Part shown: positions 33,079-42,817 of the stretch, piece by piece
Layout: every line of letters begins with the position of its first letter
Numbering within the stretch: position 1 is the first letter of the stretch
NCBI GenBank assembly: GCA_937926065.1
Contig: CALANM010000091.1
Coordinates: forward strand, 1-50,740
Direction of reading: 5' to 3'
Length of the DNA stretch: 50,740 nucleotides
From: an uncultured Microbacterium sp.
Lineage (GTDB): Bacteria > Actinomycetota > Actinomycetes > Actinomycetales > Microbacteriaceae
The notes under the pieces: model-generated
What the model saw: the letters and a program-made list of their open reading frames with translations, nothing else
The model's database searches: none
What the model was told of the DNA's origin: nothing
Program-made: the position numbers and the translations under genes

Positions 33079-35940
33079 GTGTCGACAGTTGACAGCTTCG
33101 GTGCAAAGAGCACCCTGAAAGTCGGAGATGCCGACTACGAGATCTTCCGTATCGACACCGTCGCCGGTTACGAGAAGCTCCCGTACAGCCTCAAGATCCT
33201 GCTCGAGAACCTGCTTCGCACCGAAGACGGCGCGAACGTCACCAAGGCGCAGATCGAGGCCCTCGGGGGATGGAACCCCGACGCAGAGCCCGACACCGAG
33301 ATCCAGTTCACGCCGGCCCGCGTGGTCATGCAGGACTTCACCGGTGTGCCCTGCATCGTCGACCTCGCAACGATGCGCGAGGCTGTCACGGCGCTCGGCG
33401 GCGACCCGAACAAGATCAATCCGCTCTCGCCCGCTGAGATGGTCATCGACCACTCGGTGATCGCCGACCTGTTCGGGCGCGAGGACGCGCTCGAGCGCAA
33501 CGTCGAGATCGAGTATGAGCGCAACGGCGAGCGATACCAGTTCCTGCGCTGGGGTCAGACGGCATTCGACGACTTCAAGGTCGTCCCGCCGGGCACCGGC
33601 ATCGTGCACCAGGTCAACATCGAGCACCTCGCCAAGGTCGTCTACGACCGCAAGGTCGACGGCGTGCTGCGTGCCTACCCCGACACCTGCGTCGGCACCG
33701 ACTCGCACACCACGATGGTCAACGGCCTGGGCGTCCTGGGGTGGGGCGTCGGCGGCATCGAGGCGGAGGCCGCGATGCTCGGCCAGCCCGTATCGATGCT
33801 CATTCCGCGCGTCGTCGGCTTCAAGCTCACGGGCGAGATCCCCGCCGGAGTGACCGCGACAGACGTCGTGCTGACGATCACCGACATGCTGCGCAAGCAC
33901 GGCGTCGTCGGCAAGTTCGTGGAGTTCTACGGCGAGGGCGTCGCCCAGGTGCCGCTGGCCAACCGCGCCACCATCGGCAACATGAGCCCCGAGTTCGGCT
34001 CGACCGCGGCGATGTTCCCCGTCGACGACGTGACGCTGGACTACCTGCGTCTCACCGGTCGCGACGAGCAGACCGTCGCCCTGGTGGAGGCGTACGCCAA
34101 GGAGCAGTCGCTGTGGCACGATCCGTCGCGCGAGCTGGTCTTCAGCGAGTACATGGAGCTCGACCTGTCCACGGTCGTCCCGTCCATCGCCGGCCCCAAG
34201 CGCCCGCAGGACCGCATCCTGCTGTCCGAGGCCAAGGAGCAGTTCCAGAAGGACATCCTCAACTACGCACAGCCGACCGAAGAGGACTCGGTGGAGCTCG
34301 AGGGCACCTTCCCGGCATCCGACCCCGGTGTCGCGCCCGGCCAGGACCACGAGCACATCTCCGAGGACGGCGTCTCGCACCAGCATGAGCGCGAGCACCC
34401 GGTCGTGCTGACCAGCGGCGACCGCCACGCCGCGTCCAAGCCTGTGCGCGTGACCACTCCGGACGGCGAGGCCTACCTCCTCGACAACGGCGCGGTCACC
34501 CTCGCGGCCATCACGTCGTGCACCAACACGTCGAACCCGTCGGTCATGATCGCGGCGGGCCTGCTCGCCAAGAAGGCCGTCGACAAAGGCCTCAAGCGCA
34601 AGCCGTGGGTCAAGACCACGCTCGGCCCCGGGTCGAAGGTCGTCACGGACTACTACGAGAAGTCCGGCCTCGACAAGGCGCTCGAGGGCCTGGACTTCTA
34701 CACGGTCGGCTACGGCTGCACCATCTGCATCGGCAACTCGGGTCCGCTCATCGACGAGGTGTCGGCCGCGATCAACGAGAACGACCTCGCCGTCACCGCG
34801 GTGCTCTCCGGCAACCGCAACTTCGAGGGTCGCATCAGCCCCGACGTCAAGATGAACTACCTCGCGTCGCCGCCGCTCGTGGTCGCGTACGCGCTGGCCG
34901 GCTCGATGAACTTCGACTTCGAGACCGACCCGCTCGGGAAGGACTCCCAGGGCAACGACGTCTTCCTGAAGGACATCTGGCCTTCGCCGGAAGAGGTCCA
35001 GGAGGTCATCGACAACTCGATCTCGCGTGAGCAGTTCATCAAGCAGTATGCGACGGTCTTCGACGGCGACGAGCGCTGGCGCAACCTGCCGACGCCCACC
35101 GGGCCGGTCTTCGAGTGGGACGAGAACTCCACCTACGTCCGCAAGGCGCCGTACTTCGACGGCATGGGCCTCGAGCCCGAGCCGATCACCGACATCACGG
35201 GCGCACGCGTCATGGCGACTCTCGGCGACTCGGTGACGACCGACCACATCAGCCCCGCCGGCAACATCAAGGCCGGAACGCCCGCCGCTCAGTACCTCAC
35301 CGAGCACGGCGTCGCGCAGAAGGACTTCAACTCCTACGGTTCGCGCCGTGGAAACCACGAGGTCATGATCCGCGGCACCTTCGCGAACATCCGCCTGAAG
35401 AACGAGATGGTCGCCGCGGTCAACGACGGCCAGATCGTCGAGGGCGGCTACACGCGCGACTTCACCCTCGAGGGCGGTCCGCAGTCGTACATCTACGACG
35501 CGTGCATGAACTATCAGGCCCAGGGCACCCCGCTCGTCGTGTTCGGCGGCAAGGAGTACGGCTCCGGCTCGTCGCGTGACTGGGCTGCCAAGGGCACGCG
35601 CCTGCTGGGCGTCAAGGCGGTCATCACCGAGAGCTTCGAGCGCATCCACCGTTCGAACCTGATCGGCATGGGCGTCGTCCCGCTGCAGTTCCCGGAGGGC
35701 GAGAGCTGGAAGTCGCTCGGCCTCGACGGCACCGAGATCGTCTCGATCGAGGGCCTGGAGCAGCTCAACGAGGGCGTCACCCCCAAGACCGTCAAGGTCA
35801 CTGCCGAGCCGAGCGAGTTCTCGCCTGAGGGCAAGGAGACGATCGTCTTCGACGCGAAGGTGCGCATCGACACGCCCGGTGAAGCCGACTACTACCGCAA
35901 CGGCGGCATCCTGCAGTACGTGCTTCGCTCGCTCGTCTGA
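33079..35940 (+). CDS. acnA: Aconitate hydratase A
   Basis: 953 residues. This TCA-cycle enzyme isomerises citrate to isocitrate with a [4Fe-4S] cluster. The cluster ligands are the Cys in ITSCTNTSNPS near 481 and the Cys pair in YGCTICIGNSG near 546-549. TTDHISPAGNIKAG and EYGSGSSRDWAAKG are substrate-binding loops. Between about residues 415 and 455 a charged, histidine-rich linker (DHEHISEDGVSHQHEREH) replaces the short loop of standard AcnA. The GTG start at 33079 has GAAGGAG upstream. A single gene with its own terminator. Confidence 0.96.
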   Translation: MSTVDSFGAKSTLKVGDADYEIFRIDTVAGYEKLPYSLKILLENLLRTEDGANVTKAQIEALGGWNPDAEPDTEIQFTPARVVMQDFTGVPCIVDLATMREAVTALGGDPNKINPLSPAEMVIDHSVIADLFGREDALERNVEIEYERNGERYQFLRWGQTAFDDFKVVPPGTGIVHQVNIEHLAKVVYDRKVDGVLRAYPDTCVGTDSHTTMVNGLGVLGWGVGGIEAEAAMLGQPVSMLIPRVVGFKLTGEIPAGVTATDVVLTITDMLRKHGVVGKFVEFYGEGVAQVPLANRATIGNMSPEFGSTAAMFPVDDVTLDYLRLTGRDEQTVALVEAYAKEQSLWHDPSRELVFSEYMELDLSTVVPSIAGPKRPQDRILLSEAKEQFQKDILNYAQPTEEDSVELEGTFPASDPGVAPGQDHEHISEDGVSHQHEREHPVVLTSGDRHAASKPVRVTTPDGEAYLLDNGAVTLAAITSCTNTSNPSVMIAAGLLAKKAVDKGLKRKPWVKTTLGPGSKVVTDYYEKSGLDKALEGLDFYTVGYGCTICIGNSGPLIDEVSAAINENDLAVTAVLSGNRNFEGRISPDVKMNYLASPPLVVAYALAGSMNFDFETDPLGKDSQGNDVFLKDIWPSPEEVQEVIDNSISREQFIKQYATVFDGDERWRNLPTPTGPVFEWDENSTYVRKAPYFDGMGLEPEPITDITGARVMATLGDSVTTDHISPAGNIKAGTPAAQYLTEHGVAQKDFNSYGSRRGNHEVMIRGTFANIRLKNEMVAAVNDGQIVEGGYTRDFTLEGGPQSYIYDACMNYQAQGTPLVVFGGKEYGSGSSRDWAAKGTRLLGVKAVITESFERIHRSNLIGMGVVPLQFPEGESWKSLGLDGTEIVSIEGLEQLNEGVTPKTVKVTAEPSEFSPEGKETIVFDAKVRIDTPGEADYYRNGGILQYVLRSLV

Positions 35941-35948
35941 GCGGACGC

Positions 35949-35988
35949 CAGGAAAGCCCCGACCTGTCGCCAGGTCGGGGCTTTCCTG
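35949..35988 (+). terminator. Intrinsic terminator of acn
   Basis: A perfect 18-bp stem (from CAGGAAAGCCCC to GGGGCTTTCCTG) with a TCGC loop, nine bases after the acn stop. Confidence 0.9.
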
Positions 35989-36002
35989 TTGAAGGGGCGC
36001 TC

Positions 36003-36014
36003 TAGAATCGAGGG
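36003..36014 (+). promoter_or_regulatory. Leaderless -10 promoter of dxs
   Basis: TAGAAT at 36003-36008, six bases (CGAGGG), then ATG 36015. The six bases would also act as a poor ribosome-binding site in a longer message. Confidence 0.55.
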
Positions 36015-37973
36015 ATGAGTCTGCTCGCGTCGATCACCGGTCCCCGCGATCTCGATGGCCTGTCCACCGAGCAGCTGGTCGATCTGGCGCAGGAGATCCG
36101 CGAGTTCCTCGTCGAGAACGTCTCCCGCACCGGCGGCCACCTGGGTCCGAACCTCGGGGTCGTGGAGCTCACGCTCGCCATCCACCGCGTCTTCGACTCG
36201 CCGAATGACCCGATCGTGTTCGACACCGGTCATCAGTCGTACGTGCACAAGCTGGTGACCGGCCGTCAGGACTTCAGCCGGCTGCGATCGCGCGGCGGGC
36301 TGGCCGGCTACCCGCAGCGCTCCGAGAGCCCTCACGACGTCGTCGAGTCGTCGCACGCCTCGAGCTCGCTGAGCTGGGCCGACGGCATCTCCCGCGCGCT
36401 CATCCGCACGGGACGCTCCGACCGTCACGTCGTGGCCGTCGTGGGCGATGGGTCGCTCACGGGCGGGATGACGTGGGAGGCGCTCAACAACATCTCCGAC
36501 GACAACAACCGCAACCTCGTCATCGTCGTGAACGACAACGGCCGCTCGTACGCGCCGACGATCGGCGGCATGGCCCGCTATCTGAACCGGGTGCGCACGA
36601 CCTCCGGCTACGAGAGCCTCCGCCGCGGCTCCGACTCGCTGTTCCGGCGCTTCGGCCCGATCGGACGCGCGATCTATCGCGGCGTGCGCGGCGGCACGCA
36701 CGGCTTCCTCTCGCGGTTCACGAACAACGCCGCGCTGTACTCCAACCTCGACATCAAGTACCTCGGACCTGTCGACGGGCATGACCTCGAGGCGCTCCTC
36801 GAGACGCTGCAGCTCGCGAAGGACTACCGCGCGCCCGTCATCGTGCACGTCATCACCGAGAAGGGGCGCGGGTACGAGCCGGCTCGCAACGACGATGTCG
36901 ACCAGTTCCACGCGGTCGGCAAGATCGATCCCGTCACCGGTGAGCCGATCGGGTCCTCCGACAGCGTGGCATGGACCGATGTGTTCGCGGAGTCGCTCGT
37001 GGCCGCGGGCGAGCGACGCGATGACATCATCGCGATGACGGCCGCGATGCTCCGGCCCACGGGGCTCCTGCCGTTCGCGCAGCGCTTCCCCGATCGCGTC
37101 TACGACGTCGGAATCGCCGAGCAGCACGCTGTGGCATCCGCGGCGGGTCTCGCCTTCGGCGGCCTGCATCCCGTCGTCGCGATGTACGCGACGTTCATGA
37201 ACCGCGCGTTCGACCAGGTGATGATGGATGTCGCGCTGCACCGCGCCGGTGTGACGTTCGTGCTCGACCGATCGGGCGTCACGGGCCCTGACGGGCCCAG
37301 TCACCACGGCATCTGGGATCTGGCGATGCTGCAGCTCGTTCCGGGCATCCGCATCGCGGCGCCGCGCGATGCCGCGCGTCTCAAGGAGGAGTTCGACGAG
37401 GCGATCGCGATCGACGACGCGCCGACCGTCGTGCGGTTCCCAAAGGGCGCCGTCTCCCCGGAGCTCCCGCAGCTCGAGCGCCTCGAAGACGGCGTCGACG
37501 TGCTGTTCCGTGCCGGGGCCGACGACGTGCTCATCGTCGGCATCGGCACCATGGCGCACCTCGGTGTCGAGGTCGCCGCGCGTCTGCAGGCGCAGGGGAT
37601 CGGGGCGACGGTCGTCGACCCGCGCTGGGTCATTCCCGTCGCACCCTCGATCGTGTCGCTCGCGGAGCGTCACCGGCTCGTGATCACGCTCGAGGACGGC
37701 ATCCGCGTAGGCGGCATCGGCACGCGTGTGCGTCAGGTGCTCCGCGAGGCGGGTGTCGACACGGCCGTCGATGAGCTCGGGCTGCCCGACGCGTTCATCG
37801 ACCACGCTTCGCGCGAGCAGATCCTCGAGGACGCCGGTCTGTCGGCGGCCAAGATCTCGCAGGACATCGTCGCGCAGGTGCTGGGAACCCGCATCCCCGT
37901 GGCCCGCCCTTCCGCTGACACGGCGGCGCTGTGGCTGCCGGCCCCGGGAGAGACGCGGCCGCAGTCCCGCTGA
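36015..37973 (+). CDS. dxs: 1-deoxy-D-xylulose-5-phosphate synthase
   Basis: A 652-residue thiamine-diphosphate enzyme joining pyruvate and glyceraldehyde 3-phosphate, the entry step of the MEP isoprenoid pathway. DTGHQSYVHK is near residue 69, the ThDP motif GDGSLTGGMTWEALNN near 144, and GIAEQHAVASAAG with the catalytic Glu near 370. DRSGVTGPDGPSHHG near 417 binds substrate. Products feed menaquinone, carotenoids and the undecaprenyl carrier recycled by UppP in this window. Length is standard. Confidence 0.97.
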   Translation: MSLLASITGPRDLDGLSTEQLVDLAQEIREFLVENVSRTGGHLGPNLGVVELTLAIHRVFDSPNDPIVFDTGHQSYVHKLVTGRQDFSRLRSRGGLAGYPQRSESPHDVVESSHASSSLSWADGISRALIRTGRSDRHVVAVVGDGSLTGGMTWEALNNISDDNNRNLVIVVNDNGRSYAPTIGGMARYLNRVRTTSGYESLRRGSDSLFRRFGPIGRAIYRGVRGGTHGFLSRFTNNAALYSNLDIKYLGPVDGHDLEALLETLQLAKDYRAPVIVHVITEKGRGYEPARNDDVDQFHAVGKIDPVTGEPIGSSDSVAWTDVFAESLVAAGERRDDIIAMTAAMLRPTGLLPFAQRFPDRVYDVGIAEQHAVASAAGLAFGGLHPVVAMYATFMNRAFDQVMMDVALHRAGVTFVLDRSGVTGPDGPSHHGIWDLAMLQLVPGIRIAAPRDAARLKEEFDEAIAIDDAPTVVRFPKGAVSPELPQLERLEDGVDVLFRAGADDVLIVGIGTMAHLGVEVAARLQAQGIGATVVDPRWVIPVAPSIVSLAERHRLVITLEDGIRVGGIGTRVRQVLREAGVDTAVDELGLPDAFIDHASREQILEDAGLSAAKISQDIVAQVLGTRIPVARPSADTAALWLPAPGETRPQSR

Positions 37974-38016
37974 CGCCGCGCCGCGGGCGGGGAGACAGCA
38001 CCGGGCGCCTGCATGA

Positions 38017-38028
38017 AAGCATGGACGC
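38017..38028 (+). promoter_or_regulatory. Weak leaderless promoter candidate of pepN
   Basis: AAGCAT at 38017-38022 sits six bases before the ATG at 38029. The spacing fits, but the first base departs from TANNNT. Confidence 0.3.
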
Positions 38029-40545
38029 ATGTCGCGTCACGAGCTCGCCCGATCGGCCAACCTGACCCGAGAGGAGACGGCGGCGCGTGCGGCGGCCATC
38101 ACTCTCGACACCGTCGACGTCGCGCTGGATCTGCGTGGGGCCGCTGACCTGACAGAGGCGTCCTTTTCGACGATGTCGACGCTGGTCTTCCGCAGCACGG
38201 CATCAGAGACCTGGGTGGACTTCCTCGGCGCGACGGTCGAGGCCGTCGTCGTCAACGGCGAGGAGCGCCCTGTCGAATGGGACGGCGCACGGGTGCGGCT
38301 CACGGGCCTGGTGGAGCACAACATCGTCACTGTTCGAGCGCAGGGCCTGTTCAGCACATCGGGCGAAGGACTCCACCGCTTCCGCGACCCGGTCGACGGC
38401 CAGGTGTATCTGTACACGCAGTATGAGCCGGCAGACTGCCGTCGCGTGTATGCGTGCTTCGAGCAGCCCGACCTCAAGGCGCGCTGGCGTTTCCAGGTCG
38501 CTGCGCCTCAGGGTTGGACGGTCTTGTCGAACGGCGCTGAGGAGTCCCGTCACGAACGGGACGACGGCGTGCGGGTCACGTTCCGCGAGACGCTGCCGCT
38601 TTCGAGCTACATCACCGCCGTCGCGGCCGGGCCGTACCACCGGGTCGATGGGGAATGGAGGTCCGGCACGCACCGCGTCGAGCTCGGCGTGCTCTGCCGA
38701 GCGTCCATGGCGCCGCACCTCGACGCTGACGAGATCCTCGACATCACCCGACGCGGGCTGGACTTCTTCACGACGGCGTTCGCCTTCGCCTATCCGTGGG
38801 GCAAGTACGACCAGATCTTCGTGCCCGAGTACAACCTCGGTGCCATGGAGAACCCGGGCCTCGTGACCTTCACCGAGTCCTACCTCTTCCGGGGGGCGTC
38901 GACCGCCGCGCAGCACGAGGGGCGAGCCAACACGATCCTCCACGAGATGGCGCACATGTGGTTCGGCGACCTCACCACGATGCGGTGGTGGGACGATCTC
39001 TGGCTCAAGGAGTCGTTCGCTGACTTCATGGGCTCCCACGCCAATGTGGCCACCGCCCTCCACTCCGATGCGTGGGTGAGCTTCGCGAGCCGCCGCAAGG
39101 GCTGGGCGTACGAACAGGACCAGCTCCCCACGACCCACCCGATCGTGGCCGACATCACCGACCTCGAAGCCGCGAAGCTCAACTTCGACGGCATCACCTA
39201 CGCGAAGGGCGCCTCGGTGCTCAAGCAGCTCGTCGCGTTCGTCGGCGAAGACGCCTTCTTCCGCGCGGCGCAGCGCTACTTCGCCGACCACGCGTACGGC
39301 AACACGACCCTCGACGATCTGCTCACAGCGCTCGAATCGGCGTCGTCCCGCGATCTGCACGCGTGGAGCGCGGCATGGCTGGAGACGACCGGCATGTCAC
39401 TCCTGCGTGTCGAACGGGAGCCCCGTCCGGTGGTCGTGCAGACCGACCCGCGACCGCACCGGCTGACCGTGGGATTCTACGCACTTGAGGGCGAGCGACT
39501 GGTGCGTCGTGCCGCCGTCGAGCTCGATATCGCGGGGGAGCGCACGCCGCTCGACGCGCCCGTGCTGCCCGACGCCGACCTCATCGTTCCCAACGATGAT
39601 GACCGCACGTATGCCAAAGTGCGCCTCGATGAGCGCTCCACGGATGCCGTCGCCCGCGCCCTCAGCACGATCGACGACCGCCTCGCCCGCTCGGTCATCT
39701 GGGCCGCGCTGTGGAACGCAGTGCGCGACGGCGAGCTGTCGGTGGTGCGGTACCTCGACATCGCCGCGCACCACGCCCCGGCCGAAGACAGCGTCGCGCT
39801 GCTCGCCGACGTGATCGCCCATGCAGGTCACGCGATCGCCCACTACGCCGCCGAGGAGGACCGCGGCGGGCTGGCGGCCGCGTGGCTGGAGACGGCGTGG
39901 CAGGGGATGACGACGGCTCCGGAGGGCAGCGACGCCCAGCTCGCTTGGGCCCGAGCGGTGGGCGCCGCCGCCGTGTACGACGACGCTCGCGCCGACGACC
40001 TCGGCGCCCTTCTGTCGGGCGCGACTCCGCCGCCCCAGGGGCTTCGGCTCGACCCGGATCTGCGCTGGAGCTGGCTGTTCGCGCTCTCGGCGAGCGGTCA
40101 CGCGTCGTCGGCAGACGCCGATGCCGAGCTCGACGCGGATCCTTCGGCGACGGGGCACACCTCGCACCGTGCCGTGCTCGCCGCCCGTCCAGATTGCGGG
40201 GTTCGGGCGCAGGCGTGGGAGTCGGCGTGGAACGACCGCTCGCTGACCAACGACCATCTCGCGGCGACGATCACCGGAGTGCGGGCGGGCGGTCGGCGGG
40301 ACCTCATCGCGCAGTTCGACGACGACTACTTCTCGCGCATCCGGCGCGTGTGGGACGAGCGCAGCATCGAGATCGCGCGACGTCTCGTGTCGGGGCTCTT
40401 CCCCGAGTCCGACTCGCTCGAGCCGGTCGATCGCTGGCTGGCGGGCAACGCCGATGCCCCCGCATCCCTTCGTCGTCTCGTGATCGAGCAGCGCGACCGC
40501 CTCGCCCGGGCGATCCGGGTGCGAGCGGCGCAGTCCACGCTCTGA
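38029..40545 (+). CDS. pepN: Aminopeptidase N (M1 family)
   Basis: 838 residues, the length of actinobacterial PepN. The exopeptidase motif GAMENPGLV is near 271. The zinc site is HEMAHMWFGD near 304 with the third ligand Glu in LKESFADF near 326. A Tyr in KLNFDGITYAKG stabilises the transition state. The C-terminal half is the ERAP1-like helical domain. It releases N-terminal amino acids from peptides in the cytoplasm. No signal peptide is seen. Confidence 0.95.
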   Translation: MSRHELARSANLTREETAARAAAITLDTVDVALDLRGAADLTEASFSTMSTLVFRSTASETWVDFLGATVEAVVVNGEERPVEWDGARVRLTGLVEHNIVTVRAQGLFSTSGEGLHRFRDPVDGQVYLYTQYEPADCRRVYACFEQPDLKARWRFQVAAPQGWTVLSNGAEESRHERDDGVRVTFRETLPLSSYITAVAAGPYHRVDGEWRSGTHRVELGVLCRASMAPHLDADEILDITRRGLDFFTTAFAFAYPWGKYDQIFVPEYNLGAMENPGLVTFTESYLFRGASTAAQHEGRANTILHEMAHMWFGDLTTMRWWDDLWLKESFADFMGSHANVATALHSDAWVSFASRRKGWAYEQDQLPTTHPIVADITDLEAAKLNFDGITYAKGASVLKQLVAFVGEDAFFRAAQRYFADHAYGNTTLDDLLTALESASSRDLHAWSAAWLETTGMSLLRVEREPRPVVVQTDPRPHRLTVGFYALEGERLVRRAAVELDIAGERTPLDAPVLPDADLIVPNDDDRTYAKVRLDERSTDAVARALSTIDDRLARSVIWAALWNAVRDGELSVVRYLDIAAHHAPAEDSVALLADVIAHAGHAIAHYAAEEDRGGLAAAWLETAWQGMTTAPEGSDAQLAWARAVGAAAVYDDARADDLGALLSGATPPPQGLRLDPDLRWSWLFALSASGHASSADADAELDADPSATGHTSHRAVLAARPDCGVRAQAWESAWNDRSLTNDHLAATITGVRAGGRRDLIAQFDDDYFSRIRRVWDERSIEIARRLVSGLFPESDSLEPVDRWLAGNADAPASLRRLVIEQRDRLARAIRVRAAQSTL

Positions 40546-40616
40546 CGCAGTCGGGGCCGTGGGCGTCGCGCATCGCCACAGCCTGTGAGAAGAGGGACAG
40601 ACGTCACGGGGAACAC

Positions 40617-40650
40617 GACAGCGGCCCCGACGTCTGTCGGAGCCGCTGTC
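40617..40650. terminator. Bidirectional terminator between pepN and fadB
   Basis: A stem of nine pairs, one C-A mismatch and five further pairs (GACAGCGGC..CCGAC / GTCGG..GCCGCTGTC) with a four-base loop lies in the convergent gap. An overlapping alternative stem (CAGACGTC / GACGTCTG) begins just upstream. Confidence 0.75.
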
Positions 40651-40665
40651 GTCAGATGCCGAAGA

Positions 40666-42807
40666 TCAGGCTTCGATACCGCGGATGGGCGGCTGGTGGA
40701 ACGTGCTGCCGAAGACCCGCTCCGACGCGCCTTCGCGGTCGAGGTACGGCGACGCGCCGCCGTCGATGAACGGCCAGCCGGCACCGAGGATCAGGCAGAG
40801 ATCGATGTCTTCGACCTCCGGCACCACGCCCTCGTCGAGCATGATCCGGATCTCCTGAGCGAGGCCGTCCTGCACGCGGCGGAGGATCGTCTCCGCCGAC
40901 GCGGGCGTCGAGCCGACGGCATCCTTCACGACCTTCAGCGCGGCCTTCGTGAAGCCGGTCACGCGGCCTCCCTTGTCCTTCTCCACGACCTCGTCGAGAT
41001 CCGCCAGGGCGTGGAAGTTCTCGTTGGCGTAGAACCGGTCAGGGAAGGCGCGGACCATCGTGTCCTGCACGTGGGCGGCGACCTTCCATCCCACGAGGTC
41101 GATCAGCTGGAAGGGGCCCATCGGCAGACCGAGAGGCGAGAACGCCTTCTCGACCTCGGCGACGGGGGTTCCCTCGTACACGGCGCGTGCCGCTTCGCCC
41201 ATGACCTTGGCGAGCAGGCGGTTGACGACGAAGCCGGGAGCGTCGGCGGTGAGCACCGCGTTCTTTCCGAGGCTCTTGGCCACGACGAAGGCGGTCGAGA
41301 GCGCTGCGTCGTCGGTCTTCGGGGCCTTCACGACCTCGATGAGCGGCATCACCGCCACCGGGTTGAAGAAGTGGAAGCCCACGAGGCGCTCGGGGTGCTC
41401 AAGCTGGGAGCCGATCTCCTCGACGGAGAGCGAAGAGGTGTTCGTGGCCAGCACGGCATCCGGGGCGACGATCTTCTCGATCTCGCCGAACACGGCCTGC
41501 TTGACGCCGACCTCTTCGAACACCGCCTCGATCACGAAGTCACAGTCGGCGTACAGGCTCTTGTCGGTGGTGCCGGTCACGAGAGCGCGCAGCTTGTTGG
41601 CCGTATCGCCGTCGAGGCGCCCCTTTGCCTCGAGCTTGCCGATCTCGTCGTGGATGTACGCCACGCCCTTGTCGACGCGCGCCTGGTCGAGGTCCGTGAT
41701 CAGCACGGGCACCTGCAGCTTGCGCACGAAAAGCAGCGCGAACTGGCTGGCCATGAGGCCCGCGCCGATGATGCCGACCTTCGTGACCTTCTTCGCCAGC
41801 GCCTTGTCGGGAGCGCCGACGGGACGCTTCGCCCGCTTCTGCACGAGGTCGAAGGCATACATGGACGCGGCGAACTGATCACCGGAGACGAGGTCTGCGA
41901 GCGCCTCGTCCTCACGTGCGAAGCCTTCGGCCTTTGAGCCGCTCTTGGCCTTGTCGAGCAGTTCGAGAGCGACGTACGGCGACTTCGGCACCGTGCCGAT
42001 CTTCGACTCCAGCATGCCGCGTGCGACCTTGATCGCGATGGGCCACTTCGTCAGTCGCTCGATCTTTCCCGGCTCGTTCTTCCGCTCGACCTTGACTGTG
42101 CCGCCGAGGACGCCGTCGGCCCAGCGCAGCGAGTCCTCAAGGTAGTTGGCCGCCGGGAAGATCGCGTCGACGATGCCGTAATCGAAGGCCTGCTGCGGCT
42201 TCAGCATCCGGTTCTGCTTGAGCGGGTTGCTGATGACCACTTCCAGGGCGTTCTCGATGCCGATGAGGTTCGGCAGCAGGTAGGCGCCGCCCCATCCCGG
42301 AATGAGGCCGAGGAACACCTCGGGCAGGGCGATCGCGGCCGCCGAGGCGTCGACGGTGCGGTAGGTGGAGTTCAAGGCGATCTCCAGTCCGCCGCCGAGC
42401 GCGAGTCCGTTGACGAAGGCGAACGAGGGCACGCCCAGGTCGGCGAGCCTGCCCAGCACGTGATGCCCCAGCTGGGCGATCTTGCGGGCGTTGTCCTTGG
42501 AGCCCACGAGCGAGATGTCGGACAGGTCGGCACCCGCAGCCAGGATGTACTGCTTCCCCGTGATGCCCACGGCGTGGATCTCGCCCTTCGCGGCGCGCGC
42601 GGTGAGTTCATCCAGGCGTTCGCCGAGCTCCATCAGCGTCTTGGGGCCCAGGGTGTTCGGGCGGGTGTGATCGCGCCCATTGTCGAGTGTGATGAGCGCG
42701 AGCACCTTGCCCGAGGGGAGGCGCACGTCGCGCGACGGCGAGTGCGTGACCACCTCGTCGGCGGCCAGCTCGAGCAGCGGGGAGAAGTCGATCGATTCGT
42801 ACGTCAT
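40666..42807 (-). CDS. fadB: Fatty-acid oxidation complex alpha subunit (enoyl-CoA hydratase / 3-hydroxyacyl-CoA dehydrogenase)
   Basis: A 713-residue two-function enzyme. Residues 1-200 are a crotonase domain (AAGADLSDIS oxyanion loop, NGLALGGGLEIAL, and PEVFLGLIPGWGG with the catalytic Glu). From about 340 comes the NAD-binding domain VGIIGAGLMASQFALL, then NTSSLSVEEI and GFHFFNPVAVMPLIEVV, where the catalytic His lies. A second C-terminal dehydrogenase domain follows. It hydrates enoyl-CoA and oxidises the product to 3-ketoacyl-CoA, which the thiolase encoded ten bases upstream cleaves. Confidence 0.95.
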   Translation of the reverse strand: MTYESIDFSPLLELAADEVVTHSPSRDVRLPSGKVLALITLDNGRDHTRPNTLGPKTLMELGERLDELTARAAKGEIHAVGITGKQYILAAGADLSDISLVGSKDNARKIAQLGHHVLGRLADLGVPSFAFVNGLALGGGLEIALNSTYRTVDASAAAIALPEVFLGLIPGWGGAYLLPNLIGIENALEVVISNPLKQNRMLKPQQAFDYGIVDAIFPAANYLEDSLRWADGVLGGTVKVERKNEPGKIERLTKWPIAIKVARGMLESKIGTVPKSPYVALELLDKAKSGSKAEGFAREDEALADLVSGDQFAASMYAFDLVQKRAKRPVGAPDKALAKKVTKVGIIGAGLMASQFALLFVRKLQVPVLITDLDQARVDKGVAYIHDEIGKLEAKGRLDGDTANKLRALVTGTTDKSLYADCDFVIEAVFEEVGVKQAVFGEIEKIVAPDAVLATNTSSLSVEEIGSQLEHPERLVGFHFFNPVAVMPLIEVVKAPKTDDAALSTAFVVAKSLGKNAVLTADAPGFVVNRLLAKVMGEAARAVYEGTPVAEVEKAFSPLGLPMGPFQLIDLVGWKVAAHVQDTMVRAFPDRFYANENFHALADLDEVVEKDKGGRVTGFTKAALKVVKDAVGSTPASAETILRRVQDGLAQEIRIMLDEGVVPEVEDIDLCLILGAGWPFIDGGASPYLDREGASERVFGSTFHQPPIRGIEA

Positions 42808-42817
42808 CGCGGAGTCC

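Noticed and set aside
32989..35649. An 886-residue open frame on the minus strand opposite aconitase
   Set aside because: It mirrors a long, highly conserved plus-strand gene in a GC-rich genome, has a Val/Leu/Asp/Arg-biased composition with no recognisable domain, and lacks a ribosome-binding site or leaderless box.
35892..38030. Long minus-strand frames opposite dxs, lnt, parE and helY
   Set aside because: All are antisense reflections of codon bias in the real genes; none shows a family motif.
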